DNA from: Algiphilus sp.
Lineage (GTDB): Bacteria; Pseudomonadota; Gammaproteobacteria; Nevskiales; Nevskiaceae
Reading direction: 5' to 3'
NCBI RefSeq assembly: GCF_023145115.1
Contig: NZ_JAGLEJ010000024.1
Span: forward strand, 62,001-126,000
Length of the DNA stretch: 64,000 nt
The notes under the pieces were generated by a model. It did no database searches. It was not told where the DNA came from and was given only the letters and a program-made list of their open reading frames with translations. Both the position numbers and the translations under genes were made by a program. Positions 16,354-25,687 of this stretch are shown piece by piece (position 1 is the stretch's first letter; each line of letters opens with the position of its first letter).

Positions 16354-18613
16354 ATTCGGTTTCCCGATCGGCCCCCGCCGGCTGCACCGGCTGCAGCGCC
16401 TCGACCCGCTGGAAGCCTCGCGGCAGGGTCCGTCCGCGACTGCCGCGGTTGCCGCGGAAGCTCTCGAGATCGGCCGGCTTGACCTTGTAGCTGCGCTTGC
16501 CGCTGACCACCTCCAGCGCAGCGCCCGGCTCGAGCACGGCCATGGCCGCCACGCGCTCCTCGCCGCGCAGACCGATGAGCTTGTTGCCCTTGCCGCGCGC
16601 GAGCTCGGGCAGCTCCGCCGCCGGGAACACCAGCAGACGTCCGGCGGTGCTCGCCACCGCCAGCAGCTGCTCCTCGCGTCTCGGCAGCGGCCTCGCGGGC
16701 AGCACGCCGGCACCCTCGGGCAGGGTCAGGCAGGCCTTGCCGGCCTTCTGGCGCGTGGCCAGCTCGCCGAGGCGGGCGATGAAGCCGTAGCCAGCGTCAC
16801 TGGCCAGCACGAAGCGCGCCTCGGTCTCGCCGAGGAGCACATCGCTGATGCGCTCGCGGTCGCCCAGATCGAGGCGGCCGGACACCGGCTCGCCCTGCCC
16901 GCGCGCCGACGGCAGCGAATGCGCCGGCAGCTGGTAGCTACGCCCCTGGCTGCCGAGCAGGATCAGGGTCTGATTGCTGCGTCCCTCCGCCGTGCGCAGC
17001 AGCGCGTCGCCGGAGCGGTAGGACAGATTGGCGGCATCGACCCCGTGCCCCTTGGCAGCGCGGATCCAGCCAGCGGTGGACAGCACCACGGTGATGTTCT
17101 CGGACGGCATCACCTCGGTGGCGTCCAGCGCCTGCGCCTGGGCGCGCTCGACGATCGGGCAGCGGCGCTCGTCGCCGTAGGCCTCGCCATCGGCCCTGAG
17201 CTCGTCGGCGAGCAGCGCGCGCAGCGACTTGCGCGAGCCCAGCCGCTTCTCCAGCGCCTTGCGCTCGGCCTCGAGCTCCTCCTGCTCGCCGCGGATCTTC
17301 ATCTCCTCGAGCTTCTGCAGATGGCGCAGCTTGAGCTCCAGAATGGCCTCGGCCTGCCTGTCGGAGAGCGCGAAGCGCGCCATCAGGGCGGTCTTCGGCT
17401 CGTCCTCGAAGCGGATGATGCGGATGACCTCGTCGATGTTCAGGAAGGCGGTGAGCAGGCCCTCCAGCACGTGCAGCCGCGCCAACACCTTCTCGAGACG
17501 ATGCTCGAGGCGGCGCTTGAGCACCCCCTCGCGCCATTCCAGCCACTCGCCGAGGATGGTCCGCAGGCCCTTGACCTGCGGACGGCCATCGACACCGATC
17601 ATGTTGAGGTTGACGCGGTAGCTGCGCTCGAGGTCGGTGGTGGCGAACAGATGCGCCATCAGCGACTCGACGTCGACGCGGTTGCTGCGCGGCACGATGA
17701 CCAGCCGCACCGGGTTGTCGTGGTCGGACTCGTCGCGCAGATCCTCGACCAGCGGCAGCTTCTTGGCGCGCATCTGCTCGGCGATCTGCTCCAGCACGCG
17801 CGCCGGCGAGACCTGGTGCGGCAGATGCGAGACCACGATGTTGCCGTCCTCGCGCTCCCAGCGCGCGCGCGCCCGCAGCTGGCCGCCGCCGCCGTGCTCG
17901 TAGAGCTTCCGCATCTCGGCCGGCGGCGTGATGATCTCGCAGCCGGTGGGGAAGTCCGGCGCCGGCACGTGCTCGCACAGTGCGGCGGTGTCGGCGTCCG
18001 GGTTCTCCAGCAGGTGCAGGCAGGCGCTCACCAGCTCGCGCAGGTTGTGCGGCGGGATGTCGGTGGCCATGCCCACCGCGATACCGGTGGTGCCGTTGAC
18101 CAGGATGTTGGGCAGCCGTGCCGGCAGCAGGACGGGCTCCTGCATGGAGCCGTCGAAGTTGTCCGCCCAGTCGACCGTGCCCTGATCGAGCTCGGAAAGC
18201 AGCGCCTGGGCGTAGGGCGCGAGCTTGGCCTCGGTGTAGCGCATGGCCGCGAAGCTCTTGGGGTCATCGGGCGAGCCCCAGTTGCCGTGGCCGTCCACCA
18301 GCGGATAGCGGTAGGCGAAACCCTGCGCCATCACCACCATCGCTTCGTAGCAGGCACTGTCGCCGTGCGGGTGGTACTTGCCGATGACATCGCCGACCGT
18401 GCGCGCCGACTTCTTGGGCTTGGCGTTGGGCCCCAGCGACAGCTCGCGCATGGCGTAGACGATGCGGCGCTGCACCGGCTTGAGGCCGTCCGCGATGTGC
18501 GGCAGCGCGCGGTCCAGCACGACGTACATCGAGTAGTCGCGGTAGGCCTTCTCGGCGAAAACGTGCAGCGGCAGGCGCTCGTGGTCGCTCGCGAGTTCGG
18601 TTACTTCACTCAT
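16349..18613 (-). CDS. parC: DNA topoisomerase IV subunit A
   Basis: ParC is the DNA-cleaving subunit of topoisomerase IV, which unlinks replicated chromosomes. The 754-residue protein has the catalytic Tyr126 in AAMRYTEAKL and the winged-helix motif KYHPHGDSACYEAMV. Ser86 and Glu90 correspond to the quinolone hot spots Ser80 and Glu84 of E. coli and are in the susceptible state. The C-terminal part from about residue 500 is a set of beta-pinwheel blades. It lies 33 bases after parE in the same direction and is probably in the same transcript. The ATG gives MSEVTELASDHERLPLHVFAE, close to standard ParC N-termini. Confidence 0.97.
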   Translation of the reverse strand: MSEVTELASDHERLPLHVFAEKAYRDYSMYVVLDRALPHIADGLKPVQRRIVYAMRELSLGPNAKPKKSARTVGDVIGKYHPHGDSACYEAMVVMAQGFAYRYPLVDGHGNWGSPDDPKSFAAMRYTEAKLAPYAQALLSELDQGTVDWADNFDGSMQEPVLLPARLPNILVNGTTGIAVGMATDIPPHNLRELVSACLHLLENPDADTAALCEHVPAPDFPTGCEIITPPAEMRKLYEHGGGGQLRARARWEREDGNIVVSHLPHQVSPARVLEQIAEQMRAKKLPLVEDLRDESDHDNPVRLVIVPRSNRVDVESLMAHLFATTDLERSYRVNLNMIGVDGRPQVKGLRTILGEWLEWREGVLKRRLEHRLEKVLARLHVLEGLLTAFLNIDEVIRIIRFEDEPKTALMARFALSDRQAEAILELKLRHLQKLEEMKIRGEQEELEAERKALEKRLGSRKSLRALLADELRADGEAYGDERRCPIVERAQAQALDATEVMPSENITVVLSTAGWIRAAKGHGVDAANLSYRSGDALLRTAEGRSNQTLILLGSQGRSYQLPAHSLPSARGQGEPVSGRLDLGDRERISDVLLGETEARFVLASDAGYGFIARLGELATRQKAGKACLTLPEGAGVLPARPLPRREEQLLAVASTAGRLLVFPAAELPELARGKGNKLIGLRGEERVAAMAVLEPGAALEVVSGKRSYKVKPADLESFRGNRGSRGRTLPRGFQRVEALQPVQPAGADRETES

Positions 18614-18646
18614 GGTGCAATCCGGTTGATGATCGGTCGCGCGGAA

Positions 18647-20530
18647 TCAGACCGCGATCTCGGCCTGGTCGCCGCTGGTCTCGAGCCAGGCTCGGCGATC
18701 CGCGGCGCGCTTCTTGCCGAGCAGCATGTCGAGCATGCTGCCGGCCTCGGCATCCTCCAGGGTGAGCTGCACCAGGCGCCGGGTGTCGGGCGCCATGGTG
18801 GTCTCGCGCAGCTGCATCGGGTTCATCTCGCCGAGCCCCTTGAAGCGGGTCACCGAGACCTGTCCGCGCATCTTCTCGGCCCTGATGCGGTCGAGGGTGC
18901 CGTCGCGCTCGCCCTCGTCGAGGGCGTAGAACACCTGCTTGCCGACGTCGATGCGGTAGAGCGGCGGCATGGCGATGTAGATGTGGCCCGCTTCCACCAG
19001 CGGCCGGAAGTGGCGCAGGAAGAGCGCGCACAGCAGGGTGGCGATGTGCAGGCCGTCCGAGTCGGCGTCGGCCAGCACGCAGATGCGGCCGTAGCGCAGG
19101 CCGGCGAGATCCTCGGAGCCCGGGTCGACGCCGATGGCGACGCTGATGTCGTGGATCTCCTGCGAGGCCATGGCGGCGGCCGCGTCCAGCTCCCAGGTGT
19201 TCAGGATCTTGCCCCGGAGCGGCATGATCGCCTGCGTGTCGCGGTCGCGCGCCTGCTTGGCCGAGCCGCCGGCCGAGTCGCCCTCCACCAGGAAGAGCTC
19301 GGTGCGCGACGGATCCGAGGACACGCAGTCGGCCAGCTTGCCGGGCAGCGCCGGCCCCTGGGTGACGCGCTTGCGGGTCACCGTCTTGGCCGCGCGCAGG
19401 CGCTTCTGCGCGTTGCTGATGATGCGCTCGGCGAGTGCCTCGCCGGTACCGCTGTTCTGATTCAGCCACAGGCTGAAGGCATCGTGCACCACGCCCGAGA
19501 TGAAGCTGGCGCTCTCGCGCGACGACAACCGCTCCTTGGTCTGACCGGCGAACATCGGATCCTGCATCTTCAGCGAGAGCACGAAGGCACAGCCGTTCCA
19601 GACGTCCTCCGGCGTGATCTTCACGCCGCGCGGCAGCAGGTTGCGGAACTCGCAGAACTCGCGCATGGCCTCGGTGAGGCCGGTGCGCAGGCCGTTGACG
19701 TGAGTGCCGCCCTGGGTGGTGGGCACCAGGTTGACGTAGCTCTCCTGCGGCACCTCGGACGCATCGGCCCAGAGCAGCGCCCATTCCACCGCTTCACGCT
19801 CGCCCTCCAGACCGCCGGTGAAGGGTGCCGCGGGGATGGTCTCGATATCGCCGACGGTGTCGAGCAGATAGTCCGGCAGACCGTTGGCGTACTGCCAGAC
19901 CTCGGTCTCGCCGGTGGCCTCCTGGGTGAGGCTGACGCGCAGATTGGGACACAGCACCGCCTTGGCGCGCAGGTTGCGCTGCAGGCGCGGCAGCGAGAAG
20001 TTGACCGAGTCGAAATACTGCGCGTCGGGCCAGAAGTGGATGGCGGTGCCGTGCCGCGACTTCGGCACCTGGCCGACTTCCTCGAGCGCCTCGGCACGCT
20101 CGCCGCCGGCGAAGGCCATGGTGTATTCGCGACCCTCGCGCCAGACGCGGATCTGCAGCCGCGTCGAGAGCGCGTTGACCACCGACACGCCGACACCGTG
20201 CAGGCCGCCGGAGAACTGGTAGCTCTTGTTGGAGAACTTCGCGCCGGCGTGCAGGCGCGTCATGATCAGCTCCACCCCGGGCACGCCGTGCTCGGGATGC
20301 ACGTCCACCGGCATGCCGCGGCCATCGTCGACCACCGACAGCGATCCGTCCTGGTGCAGGGTCACCGCCACCGACTTCGCGTGGCCGCCCAGGGCCTCGT
20401 CGACCGCGTTGTCGATGACTTCCTGCGCCAGATGATTCGGCCGCGCGGTGTCGGTATACATCCCGGGCCGGCGGCGGACCGGGTCGAGACCGGTGAGAAC
20501 TTCGATGGCGTCGGCGCGGTACTGGTTCAT
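18647..20530 (-). CDS. parE: DNA topoisomerase IV subunit B
   Basis: ParE is the ATPase subunit partnering ParC. The 627-residue sequence shows the GHKL ATP site (NAVDEALGG, DDGRGMPVD, GLHGVGVSVVNALS), a transducer domain, and the TOPRIM metal site with LVEGDSAGGSAKQARDR and DADSDGLHIATLL. The length and the short C-terminus identify ParE rather than GyrB, which would carry an extra domain in gammaproteobacteria. The N-terminus MNQYRADAIEVLTGLDPVRR is canonical. It diverges from xseB across 139 bases. Confidence 0.97.
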   Translation of the reverse strand: MNQYRADAIEVLTGLDPVRRRPGMYTDTARPNHLAQEVIDNAVDEALGGHAKSVAVTLHQDGSLSVVDDGRGMPVDVHPEHGVPGVELIMTRLHAGAKFSNKSYQFSGGLHGVGVSVVNALSTRLQIRVWREGREYTMAFAGGERAEALEEVGQVPKSRHGTAIHFWPDAQYFDSVNFSLPRLQRNLRAKAVLCPNLRVSLTQEATGETEVWQYANGLPDYLLDTVGDIETIPAAPFTGGLEGEREAVEWALLWADASEVPQESYVNLVPTTQGGTHVNGLRTGLTEAMREFCEFRNLLPRGVKITPEDVWNGCAFVLSLKMQDPMFAGQTKERLSSRESASFISGVVHDAFSLWLNQNSGTGEALAERIISNAQKRLRAAKTVTRKRVTQGPALPGKLADCVSSDPSRTELFLVEGDSAGGSAKQARDRDTQAIMPLRGKILNTWELDAAAAMASQEIHDISVAIGVDPGSEDLAGLRYGRICVLADADSDGLHIATLLCALFLRHFRPLVEAGHIYIAMPPLYRIDVGKQVFYALDEGERDGTLDRIRAEKMRGQVSVTRFKGLGEMNPMQLRETTMAPDTRRLVQLTLEDAEAGSMLDMLLGKKRAADRRAWLETSGDQAEIAV

Positions 20531-20669
20531 GGCATGACGGTGCTGAGTGCGCGCGGGAATCTAGCCCGGACGCGAGGGACGGACAAGCGCGTGGCAGGGA
20601 AAGCGCGATCCCTGAGCGGGGGCGGAGCTTTGGTTAGACTCCGCGCACCAAGGCTGTGTCGGATCGTGC

Positions 20670-20933
20670 ATGAATCGCAAGTCTAACCCCGCGGCGGAGA
20701 CACCGGCCGCAGCCCCCGAGGGCGAAACGGCTTTCGAGCAGCTGCTCGAGGAGCTGGAGGCCATCGTCGCGCGCATGGAGGAGGGCGACCTCCCGCTCGA
20801 GCAGACCCTCAAGGAATTCGAGCGCGGCCAGAGCCTTGCCGCCGCCTGCGAAACGCGCCTGCGCGACGCCACCCAGCGCGTCCAGAAGTTGCTGGACGAC
20901 GACACCGGCGCGGATGGAGACGACGCATCGTGA
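20670..20933 (+). CDS. xseB: Exodeoxyribonuclease VII small subunit
   Basis: XseB binds the large subunit XseA to form the single-strand-specific exonuclease VII. The 87-residue product has the family helix pair FEQLLEELEAIVARMEEGDL and LEQTLKEFERGQSL, after a Pro/Ala-rich tail of about 20 residues at the N-terminus. xseA is not in the window. The stop overlaps the ispA GTG start by four bases (GTGA), the usual xseB-ispA-dxs order of gammaproteobacteria. Confidence 0.93.
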   Translation: MNRKSNPAAETPAAAPEGETAFEQLLEELEAIVARMEEGDLPLEQTLKEFERGQSLAAACETRLRDATQRVQKLLDDDTGADGDDAS

Positions 20934-21850
20934 GCGCCGGTGCGGCCAGCGCCGCCTTCGACCTCGCCGCCTGGCGAACGGACTGCCTGCAGCGACTCGA
21001 TGACCGAATGACGGCGGCGCTGCCGCCCGACGGCACCCTGCCCGCGCGCCTGCACGAGGCCATGCGCTACGCCGCCGACGGCGGCAAGCGCCTGCGCGCG
21101 ATGCTCGTGCACGCCTGCGGCGAGGCGCTGGGAACGCCGCCCGACGCGCGCGATGCCTGCGCGGTGGCGATCGAGCTGGTGCATGCCTACTCGCTGGTCC
21201 ACGACGATCTGCCGTGCATGGACGACGACGCCCTGCGCCGCGGCCAGCCCACCGTGCACCGCGCCTGGGACGAGGCCACCGCCGTGCTGGTGGGCGACGC
21301 GCTCCAGACCCTGGCCTTCGAGCACCTCGCCCATCCGCTCGATGGCGACGACCCCGCCTTCGATGCCGCCGCCCGCCTGGCCTGCGTGCGCCTGCTGGCC
21401 CAGGCCGCGGGCAGCCGCGGCATGTGCGGCGGCCAGATCATGGATCTGGAAGCGGAATCCCGCCGCCTCGAGATCGCCGAGCTGGAATCGCTGCATGTGC
21501 ACAAGACCGGCGAGCTGATCCTCGCCTGCGGACGCATGGCGGCGGCCGCGGCCGATGACGCGGATCCGGCGCGCTGCCGCGCGATCGAGCACGCGCTCAA
21601 GCACCTCGGGCTGGCCTTCCAGATCCAGGACGACCTGCTCGACAACGACAGCTCCACCGAGACCCTCGGCAAGACCAGCGGCAAGGACCGCATCGCCGGC
21701 AAGGCCACCTTCCCCGGCCTGCTCGGCGTGCCCGAGGCGCGCAGCCGCATGCGCGAGCTGTTCGCGGAGGCCCGTGACACCCTCGCCGCCACCGATGGCG
21801 CCGAGGCGCTGCGCGCGCTCATCGACACCATCGAGACGCGCAGGGCCTGA
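20930..21850 (+). CDS. ispA: (2E,6E)-farnesyl diphosphate synthase
   Basis: IspA condenses isopentenyl diphosphate with DMAPP and GPP to give farnesyl diphosphate for ubiquinone, undecaprenyl phosphate and other isoprenoids. The 306-residue sequence has the first Asp-rich motif in LVHDDLPCMDDD, the second in FQIQDDLLDN, and the GGKRLRAMLV substrate region. The GTG start overlaps xseB, implying coupled translation. The neighbouring dxs supplies precursors through the MEP pathway, so the two genes act in one route. Chain length (C15) is inferred from similarity to IspA and from gene order. Confidence 0.94.
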   Translation: MSAGAASAAFDLAAWRTDCLQRLDDRMTAALPPDGTLPARLHEAMRYAADGGKRLRAMLVHACGEALGTPPDARDACAVAIELVHAYSLVHDDLPCMDDDALRRGQPTVHRAWDEATAVLVGDALQTLAFEHLAHPLDGDDPAFDAAARLACVRLLAQAAGSRGMCGGQIMDLEAESRRLEIAELESLHVHKTGELILACGRMAAAAADDADPARCRAIEHALKHLGLAFQIQDDLLDNDSSTETLGKTSGKDRIAGKATFPGLLGVPEARSRMRELFAEARDTLAATDGAEALRALIDTIETRRA

Positions 21851-21924
21851 TCCCGCCGCGGCTGCGAGCCGCGTCACGAATTACCCGCAAGAAACCTGTA
21901 AGAACGCGCCCCGGATGCGCGATA

Positions 21925-23850
21925 ATGGAGCACGTTCTGTCGCCCCTCCCGGACATGACCGATATTCCCGGATACGCACTGCTCGGACGCGTCAACAAGC
22001 CCGAAGACCTGCGGGCGCTCGACGCCGGTCAGCTGCCCGCGCTGTCGCTGGAGATGCGCCGCTACCTGATCGAGACGCTGGGACGGATCGGCGGGCATTT
22101 CGCCGCCAATCTCGGCACCGTAGAGCTCACGCTGGCGCTGCACTACATCTTCGACACCCCGCGCGACCGCCTGGTCTGGGACGTCGGGCACCAGGCCTAC
22201 CCGCACAAGATGCTGACCGGCCGCCGCGGCCAGCTCGAGACCATCCGCAAGCACCGCGGTCTGGCGCCCTTCCCGCACCGCAAGGAGAGCGCCTATGACG
22301 TCTTCGGCACCGGGCACTCCAGCACCTCGCTGTCGGCTGCCGCCGGCATCGCCGCCGCCGGTCGCGTGCAGGGCGAGCGGCGCCGCGTGGTCGCGGTGAT
22401 CGGTGACGGCGGCATGACGGCAGGCATGGCCTTCGAGGCGCTCAACCACATCGGCGACGCGCAGCTGCCCGTGCTGGTGATCTACAACGACAACGACATG
22501 TCGATCTCCGAGAACGTCGGCGCGCTGCGCAGCCACTCGGCGCGCACCATGGCGCGACTCGCCATGGAGGCGGCGCCGCACATGCGCCGCCCGGCCAGCG
22601 AGCTGCCCGGCGAGCCCAGCGGCCCGGGGGACTGGGTGCGCACCTTCGGGCTCGACTACGTCGGCCCCATCGACGGCCACGATCTCGACGCGCTGCTGGC
22701 CGCCCTCGGCGAGCTCCGCGGGACCGATCGCCCGGTGTTCCTGCACATCGTCACCGCCAAGGGCAAGGGCTTCGCGCCGGCGGAGTCGGACCCCATCAAG
22801 TACCACGGCGTGACCAGCTTCGACCCGGTCACCGGCGCCTTCCCGGAGAAGAAGCCGGCGACCACGCCGAGCTTCACGCAGGTCTTCGGCGACTGGCTGT
22901 GCGACGCAGCGAGCGCCGATTCGCGCCTGGTGGCGATCACCCCGGCCATGCGCGAGGGCTCCGGCCTGGTGCGCTTCGCGCGCGAATTCCCGGAGCGCTA
23001 CGTCGACGTCGCCATCGCGGAGCAGCATGCGGTGACCCTCGCCGCCGGGATGGCCACCGAGGGCCTGCACCCCGTGGTGGCGATCTACTCCACCTTCCTG
23101 CAGCGCGCCTACGACCAGCTCATCCACGATGTCGCCGTGCAGAATCTTCCGGTGCTGTTCGCGATCGACCGCGGCGGGCTGGTGGGTGCCGACGGCGCCA
23201 CCCACCACGGCGCCTTCGATCTGAGCTATCTGCGCTGCATCCCCAACATGGTGGTGATGGCACCCAGCGACGAGAACGAGTGCCGGCGCATGCTGACCAC
23301 CGGCCTGGGGCTCAACCAGCCTGCCGCGGTGCGCTATCCGCGTGGCGCCGGGCACAGCGTCGCGGCCGATCCCGAGGCGCGGCCGCTGCCGGTGGGTCGG
23401 GCGCGCGTGCTGCGCGAGGCGCGCGGTCACCGCCGGCCGCGCGTGGCACTGCTGGCCTTCGGCGCCATGGTCGGCCCGGCACTGGAGGCCGCCGACATTC
23501 TCGACGCCACCGTACTGGACATGCGCTTCGTCAAGCCGCTCGACCACGACGCGATCCTGGAAGCGGCACAGGCCCACGACCTGCTCGTCACGCTGGAGGA
23601 CAACGTCCGCATCGGCGGCGCCGGGTCGGGCGTGGCCGAAGTCCTCGCGGCCCAGCACGAGCAGGTACCGCTGATGATGCTGGGGCTTCCCGACGAGTTC
23701 ATCGAGCACGGCAGCCGCGAGGAGCTCCTCGCCGAAGCCGGCCTCGACAGCACCGGCATCCAGCGCGCGATCAACAAGCGGCTGCGCGCGCGCGATCTCG
23801 ACATCGAGCGCGGCGGCAGCGCGAAGACGCTGGGCGGCAATCGCGCCTGA
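21925..23850 (+). CDS. dxs: 1-deoxy-D-xylulose-5-phosphate synthase
   Basis: Dxs joins pyruvate and glyceraldehyde 3-phosphate using thiamine diphosphate, the first step of the MEP isoprenoid pathway. The product shows WDVGHQAYPHKMLTGRR, GHSSTSLSAAAGIAAA, the thiamine motif from GDGGMTAGMAFEALNH to YNDNDMSISENVGAL, and the transketolase half with AIAEQHAVTLAAGMA. The first ATG (21925) gives 641 residues. An ATG at 21955 gives MTDIPGYALLGRV, which aligns exactly in length with the E. coli N-terminus. A GATAAT hexamer at 21921-21926 could be a -10 box that would make 21955 the real start. Neither has a strong ribosome site. Confidence 0.95.
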   Translation: MEHVLSPLPDMTDIPGYALLGRVNKPEDLRALDAGQLPALSLEMRRYLIETLGRIGGHFAANLGTVELTLALHYIFDTPRDRLVWDVGHQAYPHKMLTGRRGQLETIRKHRGLAPFPHRKESAYDVFGTGHSSTSLSAAAGIAAAGRVQGERRRVVAVIGDGGMTAGMAFEALNHIGDAQLPVLVIYNDNDMSISENVGALRSHSARTMARLAMEAAPHMRRPASELPGEPSGPGDWVRTFGLDYVGPIDGHDLDALLAALGELRGTDRPVFLHIVTAKGKGFAPAESDPIKYHGVTSFDPVTGAFPEKKPATTPSFTQVFGDWLCDAASADSRLVAITPAMREGSGLVRFAREFPERYVDVAIAEQHAVTLAAGMATEGLHPVVAIYSTFLQRAYDQLIHDVAVQNLPVLFAIDRGGLVGADGATHHGAFDLSYLRCIPNMVVMAPSDENECRRMLTTGLGLNQPAAVRYPRGAGHSVAADPEARPLPVGRARVLREARGHRRPRVALLAFGAMVGPALEAADILDATVLDMRFVKPLDHDAILEAAQAHDLLVTLEDNVRIGGAGSGVAEVLAAQHEQVPLMMLGLPDEFIEHGSREELLAEAGLDSTGIQRAINKRLRARDLDIERGGSAKTLGGNRA

Positions 23851-23859
23851 GGGGTTCCA

Positions 23860-24750
23860 CTACCGCCCGCCCGGGTCGCGCTCACTGCCCGGCGGCGGAC
23901 CGCCCGCGCGCCGTCTCAGAAAGCGCGCGAAGCGCGGCAGGCCGGTCGCCGTGCGCCCGCTGTAGCGATAGGTGATCCAGCTGCCCACCGGCGGCGGATT
24001 CGCGCGCTGCGCGTCGGTGAAGCCGCTTCCGATGGCGAACACCCGACCGCCCGGCGTGCGCACATCGATCGATCCCATCAGGCCCTCCAGGCGGCCCGAT
24101 CCGGGGTTGATCGCGACGACCTTCGCCTCCGCATCCGCGAAAGGCTTGAGCTTGAGAAGCGCATCACTGGGCCCGGCACGGTAGTGGCTGTCGCCGCGGT
24201 GCAGGATCAGCCCCTCCCCGCCCCTCCCGAGCACGCGCTCCAGCGCCGCGTCGAGCGCCGCGGCATCGGCCACCCGGAACTGGCGGATGGCGATCACCCA
24301 CGGCGCGTCGATACGCGCCACGGTCTCGCGGATCGCCGGCACGCGCGCGTCGAAGTCGCCGCCGTGCTCCGGCAGGTCGAAGACCCGGTAGCTGACCGAC
24401 CGCCAGGCGGGATCGTCCGCCTCCGCCGTGCGCACGATGACCGACACGCGCGAGAAGGCGCCGTAGTCCACCCAGAGCTCGCCATCCATGGCGGTGTCGG
24501 GCCAGCCGCGCGTGAACCAGTCCGGCGCGTCGATGGTGTTGCCGCCGCGCGTGACGAGCGCTTTGCCGTTCCAGTAGCCGCGCACGCCGTCGTACTTCTC
24601 GCTGACCCAGTAGTCCGCCAGCGCGACGCCGCCGTCGTAGACCTCGGGCAGCGATACCGGTGGCGGCGCGGCCGACGCGGCGAGCGCGCAGAGCACTGCC
24701 ACGCAGCCGCCCGGGAACCGGGTCGTCGTTGTCGAGCGTACTGCCACCAT
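23860..24750 (-). CDS. Exported ATP-dependent DNA ligase (LigE type)
   Basis: The product is a minimal ATP-dependent DNA ligase of 296 residues with an N-terminal signal (hydrophobic CVAVLCALAASA after an Arg-containing start), so it is predicted to act in the periplasm. The nucleotidyltransferase motifs are present: I as SEKYDGVRG with Lys52, III as SYRVFDLP, IV as GEGLILHRGD, V as LLKLKPFAD, followed by a short OB domain. Replication in bacteria uses NAD-dependent LigA. The small exported LigE-type enzymes, known from Neisseria, Haemophilus and others, have been linked to biofilm and DNA uptake. The start is supported by GGGAG six bases upstream. A nuclease gene lies 58 bases upstream on the same strand. 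Confidence 0.88.
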   Translation of the reverse strand: MVAVRSTTTTRFPGGCVAVLCALAASAAPPPVSLPEVYDGGVALADYWVSEKYDGVRGYWNGKALVTRGGNTIDAPDWFTRGWPDTAMDGELWVDYGAFSRVSVIVRTAEADDPAWRSVSYRVFDLPEHGGDFDARVPAIRETVARIDAPWVIAIRQFRVADAAALDAALERVLGRGGEGLILHRGDSHYRAGPSDALLKLKPFADAEAKVVAINPGSGRLEGLMGSIDVRTPGGRVFAIGSGFTDAQRANPPPVGSWITYRYSGRTATGLPRFARFLRRRAGGPPPGSERDPGGR

Positions 24751-24775
24751 GCGCTGCTCCCGACCGGGACGGCAC

Positions 24776-24800
24776 AATATTACCCTACAGTATATTCATG
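24776..24800 (-). promoter_or_regulatory. AT-rich patch with a possible promoter for the ligase gene
   Basis: The 58 bases between the nuclease stop and the ligase start contain an AT-rich block that stands out from the surrounding GC-rich DNA. On the minus strand TATACT (24794-24789) fits a -10 box; the matching -35 position (TTCCGC) is poor. It may give the ligase its own transcript. Confidence 0.3.
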
Positions 24801-24808
24801 TGGCGCGT

Positions 24809-25687
24809 TCAGCGGAAGGGACACGGCTCCCCGCGCCAGCGATCGCCGTAGCGCGCCGAGGTGGATGCATCCGCGATCTCGGGCCAGTCCTCGAGTCCGG
24901 ATGCCCCGGCCAGCGCGGCTTCCTCGGGGTCGGGCAACGCCGAGAACAGGTCGAGCCCGGTGCGCCGCTCGATGCGCGCGACCGGTACCACGAAGTCCAC
25001 GAGCGGCTCGAAGCCGCACACTTCCTGCGGCACCAGAAAGGCGAGCGCACGCGGGGTGCCGTCGGCATCCTCGCGCAGCCAGACGCGGTAGAACGCTTCC
25101 GGGATGGCGACGCCGCTCGGCAGGTAGCGCGGCGCGGCACCATAGACCGGACCCGCCAACACCCACACGCGGCGGTAGCGCGGCGCGATGGCGTCGGCCT
25201 CGATCTCTTCCAGGCGCTGCCAGAGAAGCTGATTGTGGCGCGGCAGCTGCGGCACGATGTTGCTCATGCGGAAGCTCGCACGCTGCGCTTCCCGCCCGTA
25301 GGCGCGGGAGATCAGGTAGTTGGGCGCCAGGTGACCGCGATCGTAGCCGCTGCTGCGGTAGGCATCGCCGTCGATGCGCCGCAGGGTACGGGCATCGACG
25401 GCGAAGCTGTCCGGACGCTCGTGCGGGGTACCGGCCGCCGGATCGCGGGCGACGTAGCCTACCCAGAGCGGAGCCGCGCGCCATTCCGAATACCCCAGCG
25501 CGAAGCCGGGATTGACCAGATGGTGCGTGGTGAGACGCGCACTCCATGACACGGCGCGCGGCGTACCGGCGAACACGTACTGCTCGCTGACCGGGCGCCA
25601 GCCGTGCAGCACCGCCGCCGCGATCAACGCCGGCAGCAGCAGCGCGAGGAGTCGCGCTCTGCTCAGTCGGCGACGTCGCCGAACCAA
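24809..25687 (-). CDS. DNA/RNA non-specific endonuclease, exported or membrane-anchored
   Basis: The product belongs to the beta-beta-alpha-metal nuclease family (NUC1/Serratia nuclease type). The catalytic motif is SSGYDRGHLAPN with His119, and the metal-binding Asn lies in the later segment RHNQLLWQRLEEIEA. The frame has no ATG before the domain. The TTG at 25687 gives an N-terminus of five Arg followed by ARLLALLLPALIAAAVL, a signal or anchor helix, so the enzyme should work outside the cytoplasm. That start overlaps the cysG end by 25 bases and lacks a Shine-Dalgarno site, so it is a best guess. The length is 292 residues. Confidence 0.82.
   Translation of the reverse strand: MVRRRRRLSRARLLALLLPALIAAAVLHGWRPVSEQYVFAGTPRAVSWSARLTTHHLVNPGFALGYSEWRAAPLWVGYVARDPAAGTPHERPDSFAVDARTLRRIDGDAYRSSGYDRGHLAPNYLISRAYGREAQRASFRMSNIVPQLPRHNQLLWQRLEEIEADAIAPRYRRVWVLAGPVYGAAPRYLPSGVAIPEAFYRVWLREDADGTPRALAFLVPQEVCGFEPLVDFVVPVARIERRTGLDLFSALPDPEEAALAGASGLEDWPEIADASTSARYGDRWRGEPCPFR

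Noticed and set aside
16211..20686. Plus-strand open frame of 1491 codons
   Set aside because: It is antisense to parC and parE along their length and shows no domain. Very long shadow frames are expected at this base composition.
21921..21926. GATAAT as a -10 box for dxs
   Set aside because: There is no convincing -35 hexamer at 16-18 bases, and dxs is probably co-transcribed with ispA. It is mentioned only as a point on start choice.
24779..24802. Possible LexA box near the ligase gene
   Set aside because: The AT-rich block contains one CTG-like half-site, but the second half of the CTG-N10-CAG pattern is missing.
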